Source: Kuschelorhynchus macadamiae (Eukaryota; Arthropoda; Insecta; Coleoptera; Curculionidae). Taken from it: a DNA stretch of 64,000 nt. This document shows positions 1 to 11,897 of the stretch, in pieces (within the stretch, counting starts at the first letter, position 1; the number at the start of each line of letters is the position of its first letter). Location of the stretch: contig JAUTXW010000328.1 of the NCBI GenBank assembly GCA_030620095.1, forward strand, positions 372,001-436,000, written 5' to 3'. The position numbers were made by a program, and so were the translations under genes. Under the pieces are notes generated by a model, which searched no databases, was not told the DNA's origin, and saw nothing but the letters and a program-made list of their open reading frames with translations.

Positions 1-771
1 GGATTCAAACATATCCTAAGACGAGGTTATGAAAAGTCAACGAGAATTAGATAAAATACTCACCCAAATGGTGTCAATTCACTTCATTCCATAAATCAAT
101 TACAAAGATGACCAAAGATTTCCATGGAAATATAGAATGATGGGCTTAAAGGTCTACCCAGCCACAAAGGTATATCGAAAATAAAACAACGATTTTAGCT
201 GATAGACACCTGAAGTGAATATAGCATCCTGTATTACCGACTGTACCTTTATATCGAAATTAAAGAAAAACCAATATACCACTTGAATGAGCCATTATAA
301 CCAACTATTAACAACAAACCAGAGATAACATTAAACTGTCGCCAGAATAATATTTTAAACAGGAAACAATTAATAATTAATATATCTTTAAAGGAAACAC
401 ACTGCTGCACCTATGAGACAGTGTTCCACTAATTCACATTCACAAAACTTAAAATGCGAAATTATTTCTAGCTATTTCTGAAATTCAAAATATTTAGGAA
501 AATTATTGTCTGCAAGATATTCGCTTAAAAAATGAACAAAAATTAACATTTTAAAGGAATAATTGGATGGCGCCATCTGTGAGTCGATAGAACGCTCACC
601 AATCCTGGCCGGATATTCTATGACGAATACTAAAGTTTTAATTTGAAACAGACATTCCCAATTCGTTGAAGGAAAAAACGTGTAACGAAACGTTATAACA
701 TAATACAAATTTTTTTTTTAAAAAATTATACCGACTTCAAAAAAAAAATGCAATGCAAAAATAATATTTTA
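1..771. other. No recognisable feature
   Basis: AT-rich sequence with short unconvincing open frames on both strands. I see no conserved domain, RNA gene or clear repeat boundary. Confidence 0.5.
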
Positions 772-1012
772 TTTCACCTCTGTAAAGTCGGCGCCAAACT
801 TATTCTTAATTACTTAATAACAAAAATATGTTTAACAAAAACATTTTTTTGTCCTTTTCGCAACTCAAAAAAAAATTGTTTCTTATTTTAACTAATTCAA
901 AAAATCTGAACACGTAGCGAAGGGATCCTTGTATTGAGTGTTTTGATATCTAATACCACGAGTATAATGTCCTACTGTCTTTTAGTTTGGCGCCGACTTT
1001 ACAGGGTGAAAT
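772..1012. mobile_element. MITE-like inverted-repeat element
   Basis: About 240 bp bounded by roughly 28-bp inverted repeats. The left arm is at 773-800 (TTTCACC then TGTAAAGTCGGCGCC) and the right arm at 984-1011 is its reverse complement except for one small mismatch or indel. The interior is AT-rich and non-coding. This is the layout of a non-autonomous DNA transposon; the superfamily cannot be read from the sequence. Confidence 0.5.
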
Positions 1013-1960
1013 TTTTCAGGTAAAATAAAATATTAATTTTCAGTTTTCAGTGCATTTTTATTTTTTTTTTAAATTTTTATTTCATCCTTTTTTAGACATA
1101 TTTATACGAGTTTTATTGTAAAAGTCAAGTTTAACAAATAGCCACTACATATCATGTAACATCATTGTATAACGACATGTCTTATACAATATAAAATGGT
1201 GACATACATCTTTCTGATAGAATAGTGACCGCATTATTTACAATATAACATTGACAAAACAGTTCAAAAAGGCCTTTCTTGACATTTTTTTCAAATTCGA
1301 AAAGTTCAGTTTTGTAGTCTAAGCAAATATTTTGTGACTATCTTTAATGAATAAAGTAAAATAATTGTTTAAGTATAAAAATATTTGAAGTAAACGTACG
1401 GCTTTATATAATTTTTTTTTGTTGAAAACTTGATTAAAAACCTGATTAAATCAGGGTAGATTGCTAATTTTAGCAACATACCTACCAGTAGATTAAGATG
1501 ACCGTAAATTAATGTCGAATACAGTTATGTATTTTTTGTCAAGATCTAAGTTCCCTGGATTTTCTCGTATCTTCTTTATAATTTCATATATCCAATTTAA
1601 AGTATAAGCTATCCTCGTACTTACAAACGCAACAGCTTAAAACAAGAAATAAAGCCCGTATCTTTTTCTCGACCTAACTGTAGCGAAGGGATTCCTTAGC
1701 TCTGTGGGGGATAAAACTGCCTTCCAACTTGGAGTAAAGTTAGAAACGCCCGTGCCCTCAAGAGAATTTTTAAAATTGGCTACGAGATATCTGCACCAGT
1801 CACAGTTGTTGACCGTTCTGGATTATTTGCTTTCCCAGGCCATGTTCTTATTAGAGTCATCTCGAATCGAAATTCGATTTGAAATTTCAATCCTGTGACG
1901 TGCACAAGAAGTCGTTGCTTGCACGACAAATATTTCCTTTCGATTTATTCCGTATATTCG
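1013..1960. other. No recognisable gene
   Basis: AT-rich. A short open frame at 1704-1898 shares the phrase HQSQL with a stretch near 9790-9820, so it is probably repeat-derived. Nothing else is recognised. Confidence 0.4.
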
Positions 1961-1974
1961 GTGGTATCACCTGG

Positions 1975-2350
1975 GTTCCCTGCTGAGTTTCGTATCGATA
2001 ATTTCCAGTCTGGCTGGTATTTAAATTTAAAAAATCGGTGAATTTTCTTTACACGGAACTTCCCTCGTTAGGAATATTTCCTTTTGTTAGATATAGTTAG
2101 AGTATGACCCGATTTCGTTCCGTGAATAGTTGTTTAGTAACACATGTATAAACTGCGTTTTCTTTCATTCTTGTAGAGAGAAGAAAAAAATCATGAGGAA
2201 TTTTCCAGTTAGGTTCCTTAACAGTTTGTTTTGAGTTGTCTAGAAACATATAATATCTGCGAAATTTACAACTATCTAAAAAAAGCCCATTTAATGGCCT
2301 AATAAAATACAAAGCAATCTATTAAAAATATAAACCGTTTTAGTATCTTT
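1975..2350. repeat. Dispersed repeat family A, copy 1
   Basis: Contains CAGTCTGGCT, TTCCCTCGTTA and TTTCCAGTTAGGTT blocks. These recur in the same order at 4608-4790, and partly at 32790-32910, 18921-18956 (reverse) and 10765-10915. It is non-coding. It directly abuts the left terminus of the CACTGG transposon at 2364. Confidence 0.5.
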
Positions 2351-2363
2351 TTTTCTATCGATA

Positions 2364-4607
2364 CACTGGTCGACAAAAAAATTGTTTTTGTTGTAACACA
2401 AATCAGAATAGCATAATCTAATAGAATGGACCTATCCAAATATGAAAATGACAAATAGAAAGTTGTAGCACGTAGGGTTTTCTTGTTAGAGTTGTAGAAC
2501 CATATCGAATGTTACGATACTTAATATCTATAAAAAATGATTTCAGAAAATTCTTAACCCTGTTTATTGACTATGTTTACAGTTTTTGCCTATTAAACAT
2601 ACCATACATCTAAAAGAAAAGCAAACGAGAAAAATATTAACTTAAAACACTAATTAAACTTTATTTTTTCCGTTTATGAGGTGTCCTATTTTCTCTCTTC
2701 ACCCGTCATGGCTGGATCCCATCGTCCTTGGTACCAAATTTATATTGTTCTGATATCTTGATGAAACCTTTCACCCTGCTCGTCACTAACAACTCCCGAA
2801 TTTTTAGGAAAAAATGACGGATGGGAATGGAGGAAGTGAATTTTTAACGACATTCTGGCACCAAGCGCTTTATAGGCATCTAAGAGTTCATTAACTAATT
2901 TTTCATAATTTTCATCCATATTGTTGCCTAAAAATCCTCTTATTACATTAACAAATGAATTCCATGCTCTGAGTTCCTGCCTGGTAAGCTTTTCCGTAAA
3001 ATTGACATCGTCCAGCAATTTTCTGATTTGTGGCCCAATAAAAATGCCTTCTTTTAATATGGCATCACTTAACTGGGGAAAGACTTGTCTTAGGTATTTA
3101 AATCCATCACCATCTTTATTCAAAGCCTTCACAACGTTTTTCATCCGCCCAAGTTTAATGTGAAGAGGAGGCAAAAGGACAGGATCAACAAGAGGTATAA
3201 TTTTAACATTTTGAGATCCAGGTTGAAATTCGCTTCTTTCTGGCCAAATTTTTGTTACATAATGGTGATTTATTGCACGACTGTCCCATAAACAAAGAAA
3301 ACAGCAATATTTTATACATCCCCTGAAGTCCCACTAAAATGGCTATAACTTTTAAATCCCCACATATCTGCCATTTATACCTATTGTAGTTTATTTTATC
3401 CAAAATCGTGCGCATATTTTCATAATTTTCTTTCATTGCAACTGGTATAGAGGGTTTTAAATTTTCATTATGTAATAACACAGCTTTTAAGCTATATTTA
3501 GATGAGTCTATGAATAAGCGCCACTCACGGGGAGAATGTTCAATATCAAGTTTCTGCATTAAACTGTCTATATTAGTACAGGCGCACAACGAATTTTCCA
3601 TACTGTAGAATTCAGAAAACATAGAATTTCTTTTTCTGAAATTCGTAATTTTTGTTTCTTTGGCCAATAGGTTCCATTCCTTAAGACGGGAACCCAAAAG
3701 TTCTGACTGTTGCTTGGATAACCCCAAATCACGTACTAAATCATTTAATTCATATTGAACAATCAAATGTCGCTCGCCGGAACTGACATCTGTGGTAAAA
3801 GTGGGATCGGTGCACTGTTCTTCTGAGCTGCATGATGCATTATCTCCATTATCTTCCAAATCAATAGCTTGCCAATTTAAAGGGGCAATCAGCACTGGCA
3901 AATTTGCATTATGAGGAACTGGTCATATGGCAGATTGCAAATTTGGATATTCTGTATTGTGCCTTCCCTTTTTGGAATAACCTTCAGTGTTTGTCAGGCA
4001 AAAATAACAATCGTCAAAATGATTGGTGGGTTCTTGCTACACCATTGGAACTGCAAAAGGCTTACTTTTTCTCTTTCCCTTCATCCACTGCACCAATGAT
4101 ACACTACAACTATAACAGCACCCATGGGGAGCACGCCGCTTTTCTTGATCCCCAATTAACACACTAAAATATTTAAAATAGGCTTGTTTTACATTTTCTG
4201 AAAATGGCCTGGCTTGTGATTTCACCAGAAATTCTCCACAAATATAACAAAATTTGTCAGAAGAAATTTTGCAACTTCGGCGCGTTTGACGCGTCTTCAC
4301 ATACACTTGCTTATCGATACACAGAGAACCACTCAATTCGAAACTCAATAGAAGAGTGATGTTTAACGTTTATTTTATGTCTAATGTTGTAAACAACCCA
4401 GTCTAGGTAATTTTTCCGTTGTAACATGGACCCATTTTAGCCGCCCCACAATAAAATTGTTTACCTGGCAATATAAACGGTTCTAATTAGACTATTAAAA
4501 AATGGTAAGTATTAGGGCTTTCCGAATATTATTTTTATTATTGAAAGGGTATTTCCATTGTGAAGATAATGAGTTGGCTTGTGTTAGATAAATTTTGTCA
4601 GCCAGTG
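2364..4607 (-). mobile_element. DNA transposon with CACTGG termini, copy 1
   Basis: A 2244-bp element. The left end reads CACTGGTCGACAAAAA and the right end is its approximate inverse (TTTTGTCAGCCAGTG). The bases just outside are TA on both sides, compatible with a 2-bp target duplication. It carries one ancestral gene on the minus strand, now in three open pieces. Copy 2 at 11898-13994 lies in the opposite orientation with matching termini and internal sequence. CACTG-type termini with short duplications are known for the CMC (CACTA/Mirage/Chapaev) superfamily, but that assignment is only a guess. Confidence 0.75.
2740..4348 (-). pseudogene. Broken transposon protein: Cys-rich N-terminus, DEQGERFHQD C-terminus
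   Basis: Three consecutive minus-strand pieces (4348-4037, 3901-3203, 3174-2740) match, in order, the three plus-strand pieces of the second copy (12158-13558). The first piece holds a Cys-rich module (CYIC about 60 residues before CCYSC), which suggests a zinc finger. The middle piece is acidic and ends near GDLKVIAILVGLQG. The last has PPLHIKLG, an AW-rich helix and the terminal motif DEQGERFHQD. I recognise this as a protein family repeatedly found in arthropod genomes with mobile-element behaviour, but I cannot name the family or prove a DDE fold. Frameshifts and stops between the pieces make it non-functional. Confidence 0.65.
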
Positions 4608-4900
4608 TAATTTTCAGTCTGGCTATTAGCTATTTATATTTAAAAAATCGATAGATTTCCATTCCCGAAATTTCCCTCGTTACAAATATTTCCATTTATT
4701 AAGAATAGTGAAGTACGACCTGGTTTAGTTACGCACATCGTCATTCAGTAACCCATATGTAAATTGGGTTTTCTTCAATTTTTTTCCTATGAGTGTATGG
4801 AAAGTAAGTACTTTCCGCAAGCATTTTAGTGCGGAAAATTTGTTTTCGCAAAAGCAATTAACTTTCCGCATTAGTGCTTGGAAAGGACAAATTTTTTTTT
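4608..4900. repeat. Dispersed repeat family A, copy 2
   Basis: Begins exactly at the right end of the CACTGG transposon with CAGTCTGGCT and TTCCCTCGTTA blocks collinear with 1975-2160. It then carries a hairpin-prone stretch with repeated TTAGTGCGGAAA and ACTTTCCGCA words; the same words occur near 10700-10740. Non-coding. Confidence 0.45.
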
Positions 4901-5137
4901 CAGCTGTATCAAAAGTATTAGATATTTTTTTAATCAAAAATTATTAAAAATTCCGCTTAGCAGAAAGCTAGATGATTTGTAATTCCTCAATATACTAAAA
5001 AATTCAAAAATGTATCTTAATATTTATATTTTTATATATAATTTTGCCTTACATCCTATTATAATTTCATATCAATCCAGTTAGCTTAACGCTAAGTAAC
5101 CTTAGTTACAGTTGTTTCAACAAAAGTCTCGGTTGCG

Positions 5138-5795
5138 ATGACACCAATTTATGCGTCTGTGCGTAATTTATTTTGCGTAGTTATTTGTAATTTTGTGGTT
5201 TTAAAAGACAAATATGTAGTTCCTGAGAGTATTTTGGAAAAAGCTGCAGCAGTCAGGTATTGCCCGAAAAATCCTGCCATGGGTATGAAAAAGAATACAA
5301 AGTTTTCACACAATGGTGCCAAAAGAAACAGGTAAAATTCTAGCCTATTTTGGTGAAAAATCTGGAACCTGCAAATCTTCTACGATATGATCAATTGTTT
5401 CAATGCCCAAATTGATCATCAAAACCCACAAAAGATATAGATAAATATTCAAAATTAACAGCATTTTTAACACGGAAAAAAGAGCAAAAATTGCAAAAAT
5501 TTTTTTCCGAGGCATCTGATGATATCTATTTGTTGATTAAAGTTGGGACCATTATTAGATTGGCAGATGCATGTCATCCCGAAGATCTCACTAAATTAAC
5601 CATTGATAACATTGAAGACAAAAATCATTAAAATTCTGATAGAAAAACTCATATTTCCAGAACAGTTGTAATTGGTGGAGATGCAGTTCACCTTTAGCTT
5701 TATAGGAAATATGTAGCTCTACGCCCTTCGAACACACTTCATCGTCGCCTTTTTGTAAACTACAAATAGGAAAAATCCATAACACAATGTGTGGG
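5138..5795 (+). pseudogene. Crypton-like tyrosine recombinase relic
   Basis: Read across frames, the segment gives a collinear degraded recombinase. It starts with VVPESILEKAAAVRY, then in another frame near 5270-5335 YEKEYKVFTQWCQKK. Next, near 5430-5625, comes LTAFLTRKK followed by DIYLLIKVG and DLTKLTIDNIED. Finally, near 5690-5795, LYRKYVALRPSNTLHRR and ITQCVG. This order (SAM-like core-binding domain, then catalytic helices) is what I know from Crypton-derived tyrosine recombinases in insects. The arginine expected before the EDLTKL helix appears as His, and there are several frameshifts and a stop, so it is dead. Family C sequence begins right after it. Assignment is by motif recall only. 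Confidence 0.5.
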
Positions 5796-5796
5796 T

Positions 5797-7051
<1,255 letters not shown>

Positions 7052-7514
7052 CCTGTATTTTTCGTTAGCCCCGAGTTTCTCGTAAAGCGATTTTACCGAT
7101 TTTTATATATCAAATTTTGTCTTATGATTAATACAAAAATTTACTTATTTTAAACACGCTTTAAAATTAAAAAGTATTCTATAATTATTTATTGCCTACA
7201 AAATTACAAATGTACTAAAAAAATAAGCAAAAAAATGGTGTCAAATCTAATAAAAAAAATTTTAATTTAAAATTCACTGTCTAATATCCAGGAGCCAGTG
7301 GCAAAAGCTCTGAGAATCGGTAGAAGGAATGTACAGAAACTTGTGCATAAAAAAAAAACATAATTTACTTCCGAAGAAGATTAAGAAATGTACACGAAAA
7401 TTCAAAGGCAAAAGACTTAAGTTACAATGCAAAAATGGATATTCGTAATGCAATTTATGATGTAGACACGTCAAAGACTAATATAATCCTTCAGAAACTT
7501 TATAATATTATAGA

Positions 7515-9532
7515 CTAAAAAATATCATTACTTAAAATATAATTTAATGAATCTTGCCAAACAATTTGCACTTCATCTGATATAAGACCATCGTTCACGT
7601 GTTTTTCGTAATATGATTTTGCCCCAGCCAATATTAATTCTATTGCGTTAAACTGGCAATGGTATGGCGGTAGTCGTAAAACCTCGTGTCCATTTTCCCG
7701 TAATATTTCATCTACGGCATATATTGTTGGTTTTTTAATAGATTTTGCCATTAAAAGAAGTTCTAGTTTCAGCATATTGCGTAAAGGATTTTGTTTTTGT
7801 TTTATTAGCCAGTCATAAGTATCACTTTTCTTCCAGGATGAAGTAGGTTGTTTATTTAAGAGTCTTGAATGATAAGATGCATTGTCCAAAATGATTAAAG
7901 ATGGAGCATCTAAATTTGGAATCAATTGTTCTTTTAACCTCTTTTCAAACAGTTCATAGTATCATGGCAGTCTATACTTTTGGATGTTGAAGAAAACAGT
8001 AAACTTGGACCTGAGAGAAATCCTGTTCAAGAACCTGCATGCAAAATGATGAACCGTTTTTCCGTCCCACATCTCTTTTTTCTCTTGACACTTTTTACAG
8101 ACTCGTCCTGCCAAGATTTCAAACCACTTACATTAGAAAATATCCAAGTCTCGTCTAAAAATACCACTTTCCTAAATTTTAAATTTTTTAAAACTTCTTT
8201 TAAAACTTGAAGGGTTATATTAGTTTTTGGGGTCTTGTAAACAATTAAACCCACGGAATTTGACAATTTTTTAATATAAAATAGAAAGTTTACCTTCATT
8301 TAACTGCTTTAAGAAAATAAAAGAAATGGATGAACCATTTTTTCTATTAAAAAAACCAAAAAGAAATTCGATATTTTCACTGTATTCCAATGCGCCCTAT
8401 TCCTTAATATGACAATTTGAAGACAGGGTATCTTGCATTGTTGCCAAACTTACATTATTGTATGGAGCGTAAATTTTTCATGTTTGTCTCCCGACAGTAA
8501 CGCATTTGGATGATGCCTACGGCGCCTAACCTGGTGCTAACCTGGTACCAATCTACCTAGTGCGGTCAACACTAATCAACAAGCGGGTGCATCACTGGCG
8601 AAAGCCTAACATTTGACATCGGCCCTCTGGGCCGATGCCGAATGTTAGACTTTCGCCAGTGATGCCCTGCGCTGTTGTTCGTCTTTTAGGGCTTTAACGA
8701 TGACGCCTACGGCGCGTAACCTGGTGCTAACCCGGTACCAATCCACCTAGTGCCTTCGCGCTCCTGCTGGTACCGATCCACAACCCTCAAATGCATTTTG
8801 TTTTTCTTATACAATTTATATAGATCATATATAAAATAAACTTGGCAACGTAGGATCCCCAGGACACTGGATTTCTGTTCAACAGACGACACTCCCGCTC
8901 TCTCTATTTAACAGTTCGGAATTATGTTTTAAAACGTTTAATAATGTCTAATATATATTACTTCTAACTTTTAGTTAGAAATAATCATTTTTGTGTTATA
9001 AAGCATATAATAGAATCAGTCTTTTACGTAGTTTATAAATTAAGTATGTGAAAAATATATACGTCAAAAACAAGTTCAGTGCAACTTTCCGAAACCTTAG
9101 TTTGTTTGGATATAATTTGAAAAAGTGCCTCATCCATAAATTTTTGTGTATAGGAATTATTTAAAAAAGGTAATCTTTTAAATGCATATTTTAAATTTGT
9201 TAAATTCCATGGGTAAAATTCTTTACAAGAGCCTAGTTTTTGCTGTGTATAAATCGTAAATTGCATTACGAACATCCATTTTTACATTGTCACTTAAGTC
9301 TTCTGTCTTTGGCTTTTTTTCGTGTACATTTCTTGATCTTTTTCGGTAATAAATTATGCTTTTTTTCATGCACAATTTTCTGCAGAGTCCTTATATCGAT
9401 TCCCAGAGCTTTTGCTACTGTTTCCTGGATATTGGTCGGTGAATTTTCATTTTTGTAATATGTTATTAGATTTAATACCATTTTTTTCGCTTGTGGATGC
9501 AAAAAACCCAAAAAGTGTTTTCTATTACTCAT
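7515..9532 (-). pseudogene. Degraded DDE_3-type transposase
   Basis: Minus-strand order: an N-terminal HTH-like piece (9532-9290, with NIQETVAKALGIDIRTLQK), a further N-terminal stretch to 9033, then the catalytic part (8299-7515). Catalytic Asp 1 is in VVFLDETWIF, Asp 2 in LIILDNASYHS and the candidate Glu in HCQFNAIELI. This is the pattern of the IS630/Tc1-mariner DDE_3 endonuclease family as found in insects, with a long Asp-to-Glu spacer. Frames change several times and about 300 bp of unrelated GC-rich DNA interrupts the gene, so it is inactive. Confidence 0.6.
8512..8752. repeat. GC-rich block: direct repeats flanking a strong hairpin
   Basis: Two near-identical copies of about 50 bp (8512-8563 and 8704-8752, both with CCTACGGCGC and AACCTGGTGCTAAC) flank an imperfect palindrome. 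Its outer arms are 8589-8613 and 8641-8665 (GCATCACTGGCGAAAG and its inverse), and an inner stem ATCGGCCC/GGGCCGAT sits at 8618-8636. GC content is far above the surrounding DNA. I do not recognise it. Confidence 0.7.
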
Positions 9533-9840
9533 TTTGTCACTGATTTGTTAATCTGACTTTGAAGTGACATCGCTCAGAGATTTTTGCAACTGCTGGTATT
9601 TATATGTTTATCCTATTTTTTCATATGAAAATATCATAGGTCTATATAATTCATCTTCCGGATTTTATGCGGAGGATATGATTACACGCAATAAAAGGAA
9701 AACAAACTCAAAAAGTTTGTCGTTGATAAATCGTATGACCCGCACGATAACACTGCTTTTGACTATAGCAGGGATTGCTAGATCCAGAAATGTACACCAG
9801 TCACAGTTGCCGCTGATTTCCGACACAATGTTAGCTGAGG

Positions 9841-9843
<3 letters not shown>

Positions 9844-9888
<45 letters not shown>
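9844..9888. repeat. (TA)n microsatellite
   Basis: Pure TA dinucleotides between the DDE transposon and the 28-bp TIR element. Confidence 0.95.
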
Positions 9889-9890
<2 letters not shown>

Positions 9891-10051
9891 GTGTTTTCAT
9901 TCCGGGTGTACATCCGGTGTGTAAGTCTCTATTCGGACGCGAGAAAGAAAGCTTCGAAAATGCCAAATGTGATTTTGGCGAAACGTCAGCATAACTGTTC
10001 TTTTCAGAACGACAGTAGTGAACGGATGTACACCCGGAATGAAAACACATT
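9888..10051. mobile_element. 164-bp element with perfect 28-bp inverted repeats
   Basis: Arms 9889-9916 and 10023-10050 are exact inverse copies (ATGTGTTTTCATTCC, then GGGTGTACATCCG). The interior holds a hammerhead-like relic at 9951-9990. It sits between two TA arrays (9844-9888 and 10086-10147). It could be a MITE or an inverted end piece of a Penelope-like element. Confidence 0.6.
9951..9990 (+). ncRNA. Degenerate hammerhead-ribozyme-like motif
   Basis: In order: GCT, a degenerate 7-nt core TCGAAAA (expected CTGANGA), one T, helix II GCCAAA/TTTGGC with a 6-nt loop, GAAA, CGTC and AGC. The flanking GCT/AGC can close a short helix I. The core differs at three conserved positions, so it is a relic; the layout matches the other hammerhead motifs in the window. 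Confidence 0.4.
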
Positions 10052-10083
10052 GTATTTTTCCATCCGTGAAGGAGTAAAAATGG

Positions 10084-10085
<2 letters not shown>

Positions 10086-10147
<62 letters not shown>
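10086..10147. repeat. (TA)n microsatellite
   Basis: Pure TA dinucleotides to the right of the 28-bp TIR element. Confidence 0.95.
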
Positions 10148-10151
<4 letters not shown>

Positions 10152-10764
10152 AAAAAGGCGTGGCGGGTGAAAATCCACTACCGTGGCAGAAGACTATGTG
10201 GAAGACTCAATAGAGAACAAAATTAAACTGCAAATAAAATTTTTACCGAAAAGAAAGTTGTAGATGAAGCTGTTTCATTTTCATATAACAAGTAGTACAA
10301 CTTATAATAAACAGTGTTTAGAATTGACATCTCTAAATGTAAACAATCCGACAAACTGTACATTCAATATAAACGTTATAACCAATAATAAATAATTGTT
10401 TATTAATATAATAATTTAAAAATATATTGTTATTTTTATTTGTGAATAAATGTAACATGTATGTGCGTTTTGTAACTATTTTTGAAAGTCACTAAAGGTA
10501 AATGCAGCTTAGGAATTATGAAAATTTCATTTGGCATATTTTAAACTTCCAATTTCTGATCAAATCTAATCTGAATTATTCAGTTCTAATAAATAAAAAT
10601 TTAACATAATTCACTTCACCCTCCCCACTAAACTGCATCTGTTAATACATTGGTTTGTAATTTATGCTCCCTCATAAAAAATATGTACCTAATTTGAGCC
10701 GAAAATGATTTTAGTGCGGAAAAGTATCACTTTCCGCACTAGTATACTCCAAAAAAAATTTCAG
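10148..10764. other. No recognisable gene
   Basis: AT-rich, with a TTAGTGCGGAAA / TTTCCGCACTAG hairpin near 10700-10743 that resembles family A sequence at 4820-4880. No coding signal. Confidence 0.4.
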
Positions 10765-10915
10765 GAGGAAATTTCCAGTTAGGTTTCTTTACAAAATTGT
10801 TAAGAGTTGTCTATAAACATATTAAAATTGCGAAATTTGTATTTATGAAAAAGAAGCCTATGATCAAATAAAACACAGAGTAACCCATTAAAAAATATAA
10901 ACTGCTTTTGCACCA
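10765..10915. repeat. Dispersed repeat family A, partial copy
   Basis: Collinear with 2192-2340: TTTCCAGTTAGG, GAGTTGTCTA, AAACATAT, GCGAAATTT and the AAATATAAAC block appear in the same order. Confidence 0.5.
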
Positions 10916-11410
10916 TTTTTTGTAACACTTTAAATACCCTACAATATTCGTAGAGAAAAAATTCAACCTGAAGTAAAAATTACAAAGAAAAATTTCCCTC
11001 TTTAGTGAAACTCTTAATAACAAACTGAATAACTGAGACTGCACCTTTTTGTTATGCTTTATTTTAAAAAATATTCTCTATTTCAACATTTAATCTGTAT
11101 AAGATTTTTATTTTGTTGGTAGTTAAAGAAAATGCCTCCTCGCCATAGTGGTAATAAACGTTTTGATAGAAAAATAAAGTGTTAAAGTTAGTTTTATTAT
11201 TTCATAGAAAAGTAAAAAGATAAAGTTTGCAAACACTTTTTACTCCTATGCTGATAGTATTTATAGAAAATATACATTCAAGTGTATTTTTAACTTTTTC
11301 TTTAAGTTATGCAAATTTGTATATTAGTATATATATTAAACATAAATATTACAACATTTGAATTTGCAATGTATTTTTAGAATCAACAAAACGTTTTGGT
11401 CATCTTTTAA

Positions 11411-11712
11411 ACAAATAGACAGATAGCCAGACAGACAGATAGACAGACAGACAGACATATTGACAGATAGATAGACGGACAGATATACGGACAGATAAAC
11501 AGACAGATAGACGGACAGATAGATAGACAGACAGAAAGACAGACAGATAGGCAGGTAGATAGATAGACAGACAAATAGACAGACATATCGACAGACAGAC
11601 AGACAGATAGATAAACAAGTAGATAGACAGACAGACAAACAAACAGTTAGACAAACAGATAGACACACATATAGACCGACGCCGACGGGTAGATAGATAG
11701 ACAGACAGACAT
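11411..11712. repeat. GACA/GATA tetranucleotide array
   Basis: About 300 bp of interspersed GACA and GATA units on the + strand, with sporadic point changes. It is responsible for the long LSVCLS-type open frames on the minus strand, which are not genes. The mixture resembles Bkm-type simple repeats. Confidence 0.9.
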
Positions 11713-11897
11713 ATAGAGATATTGCACGGGTTTTGTCAATTTTTTTGGTTGTCCTTAAAGATAGAGATATCAAACCTGATATATTTATAGTCGGTACCAA
11801 AATTCCCATTTAATGAAATAATAATATATAGAGTGCGATATTTAATAAGTATATAAGATATATATCCTGTTTTTCAACTTTTAAAGATTTCTAAATA

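Noticed and set aside
660..710. GAAACG stretch near 685 as a further hammerhead
   Set aside because: No convincing core, helix II or helix I pairing around it.
11336..11809. 157-residue Cys/Leu/Ser-rich open frame on the minus strand
   Set aside because: Product of the GACA/GATA array (CLSVCLS repeats), with no independent coding signal.
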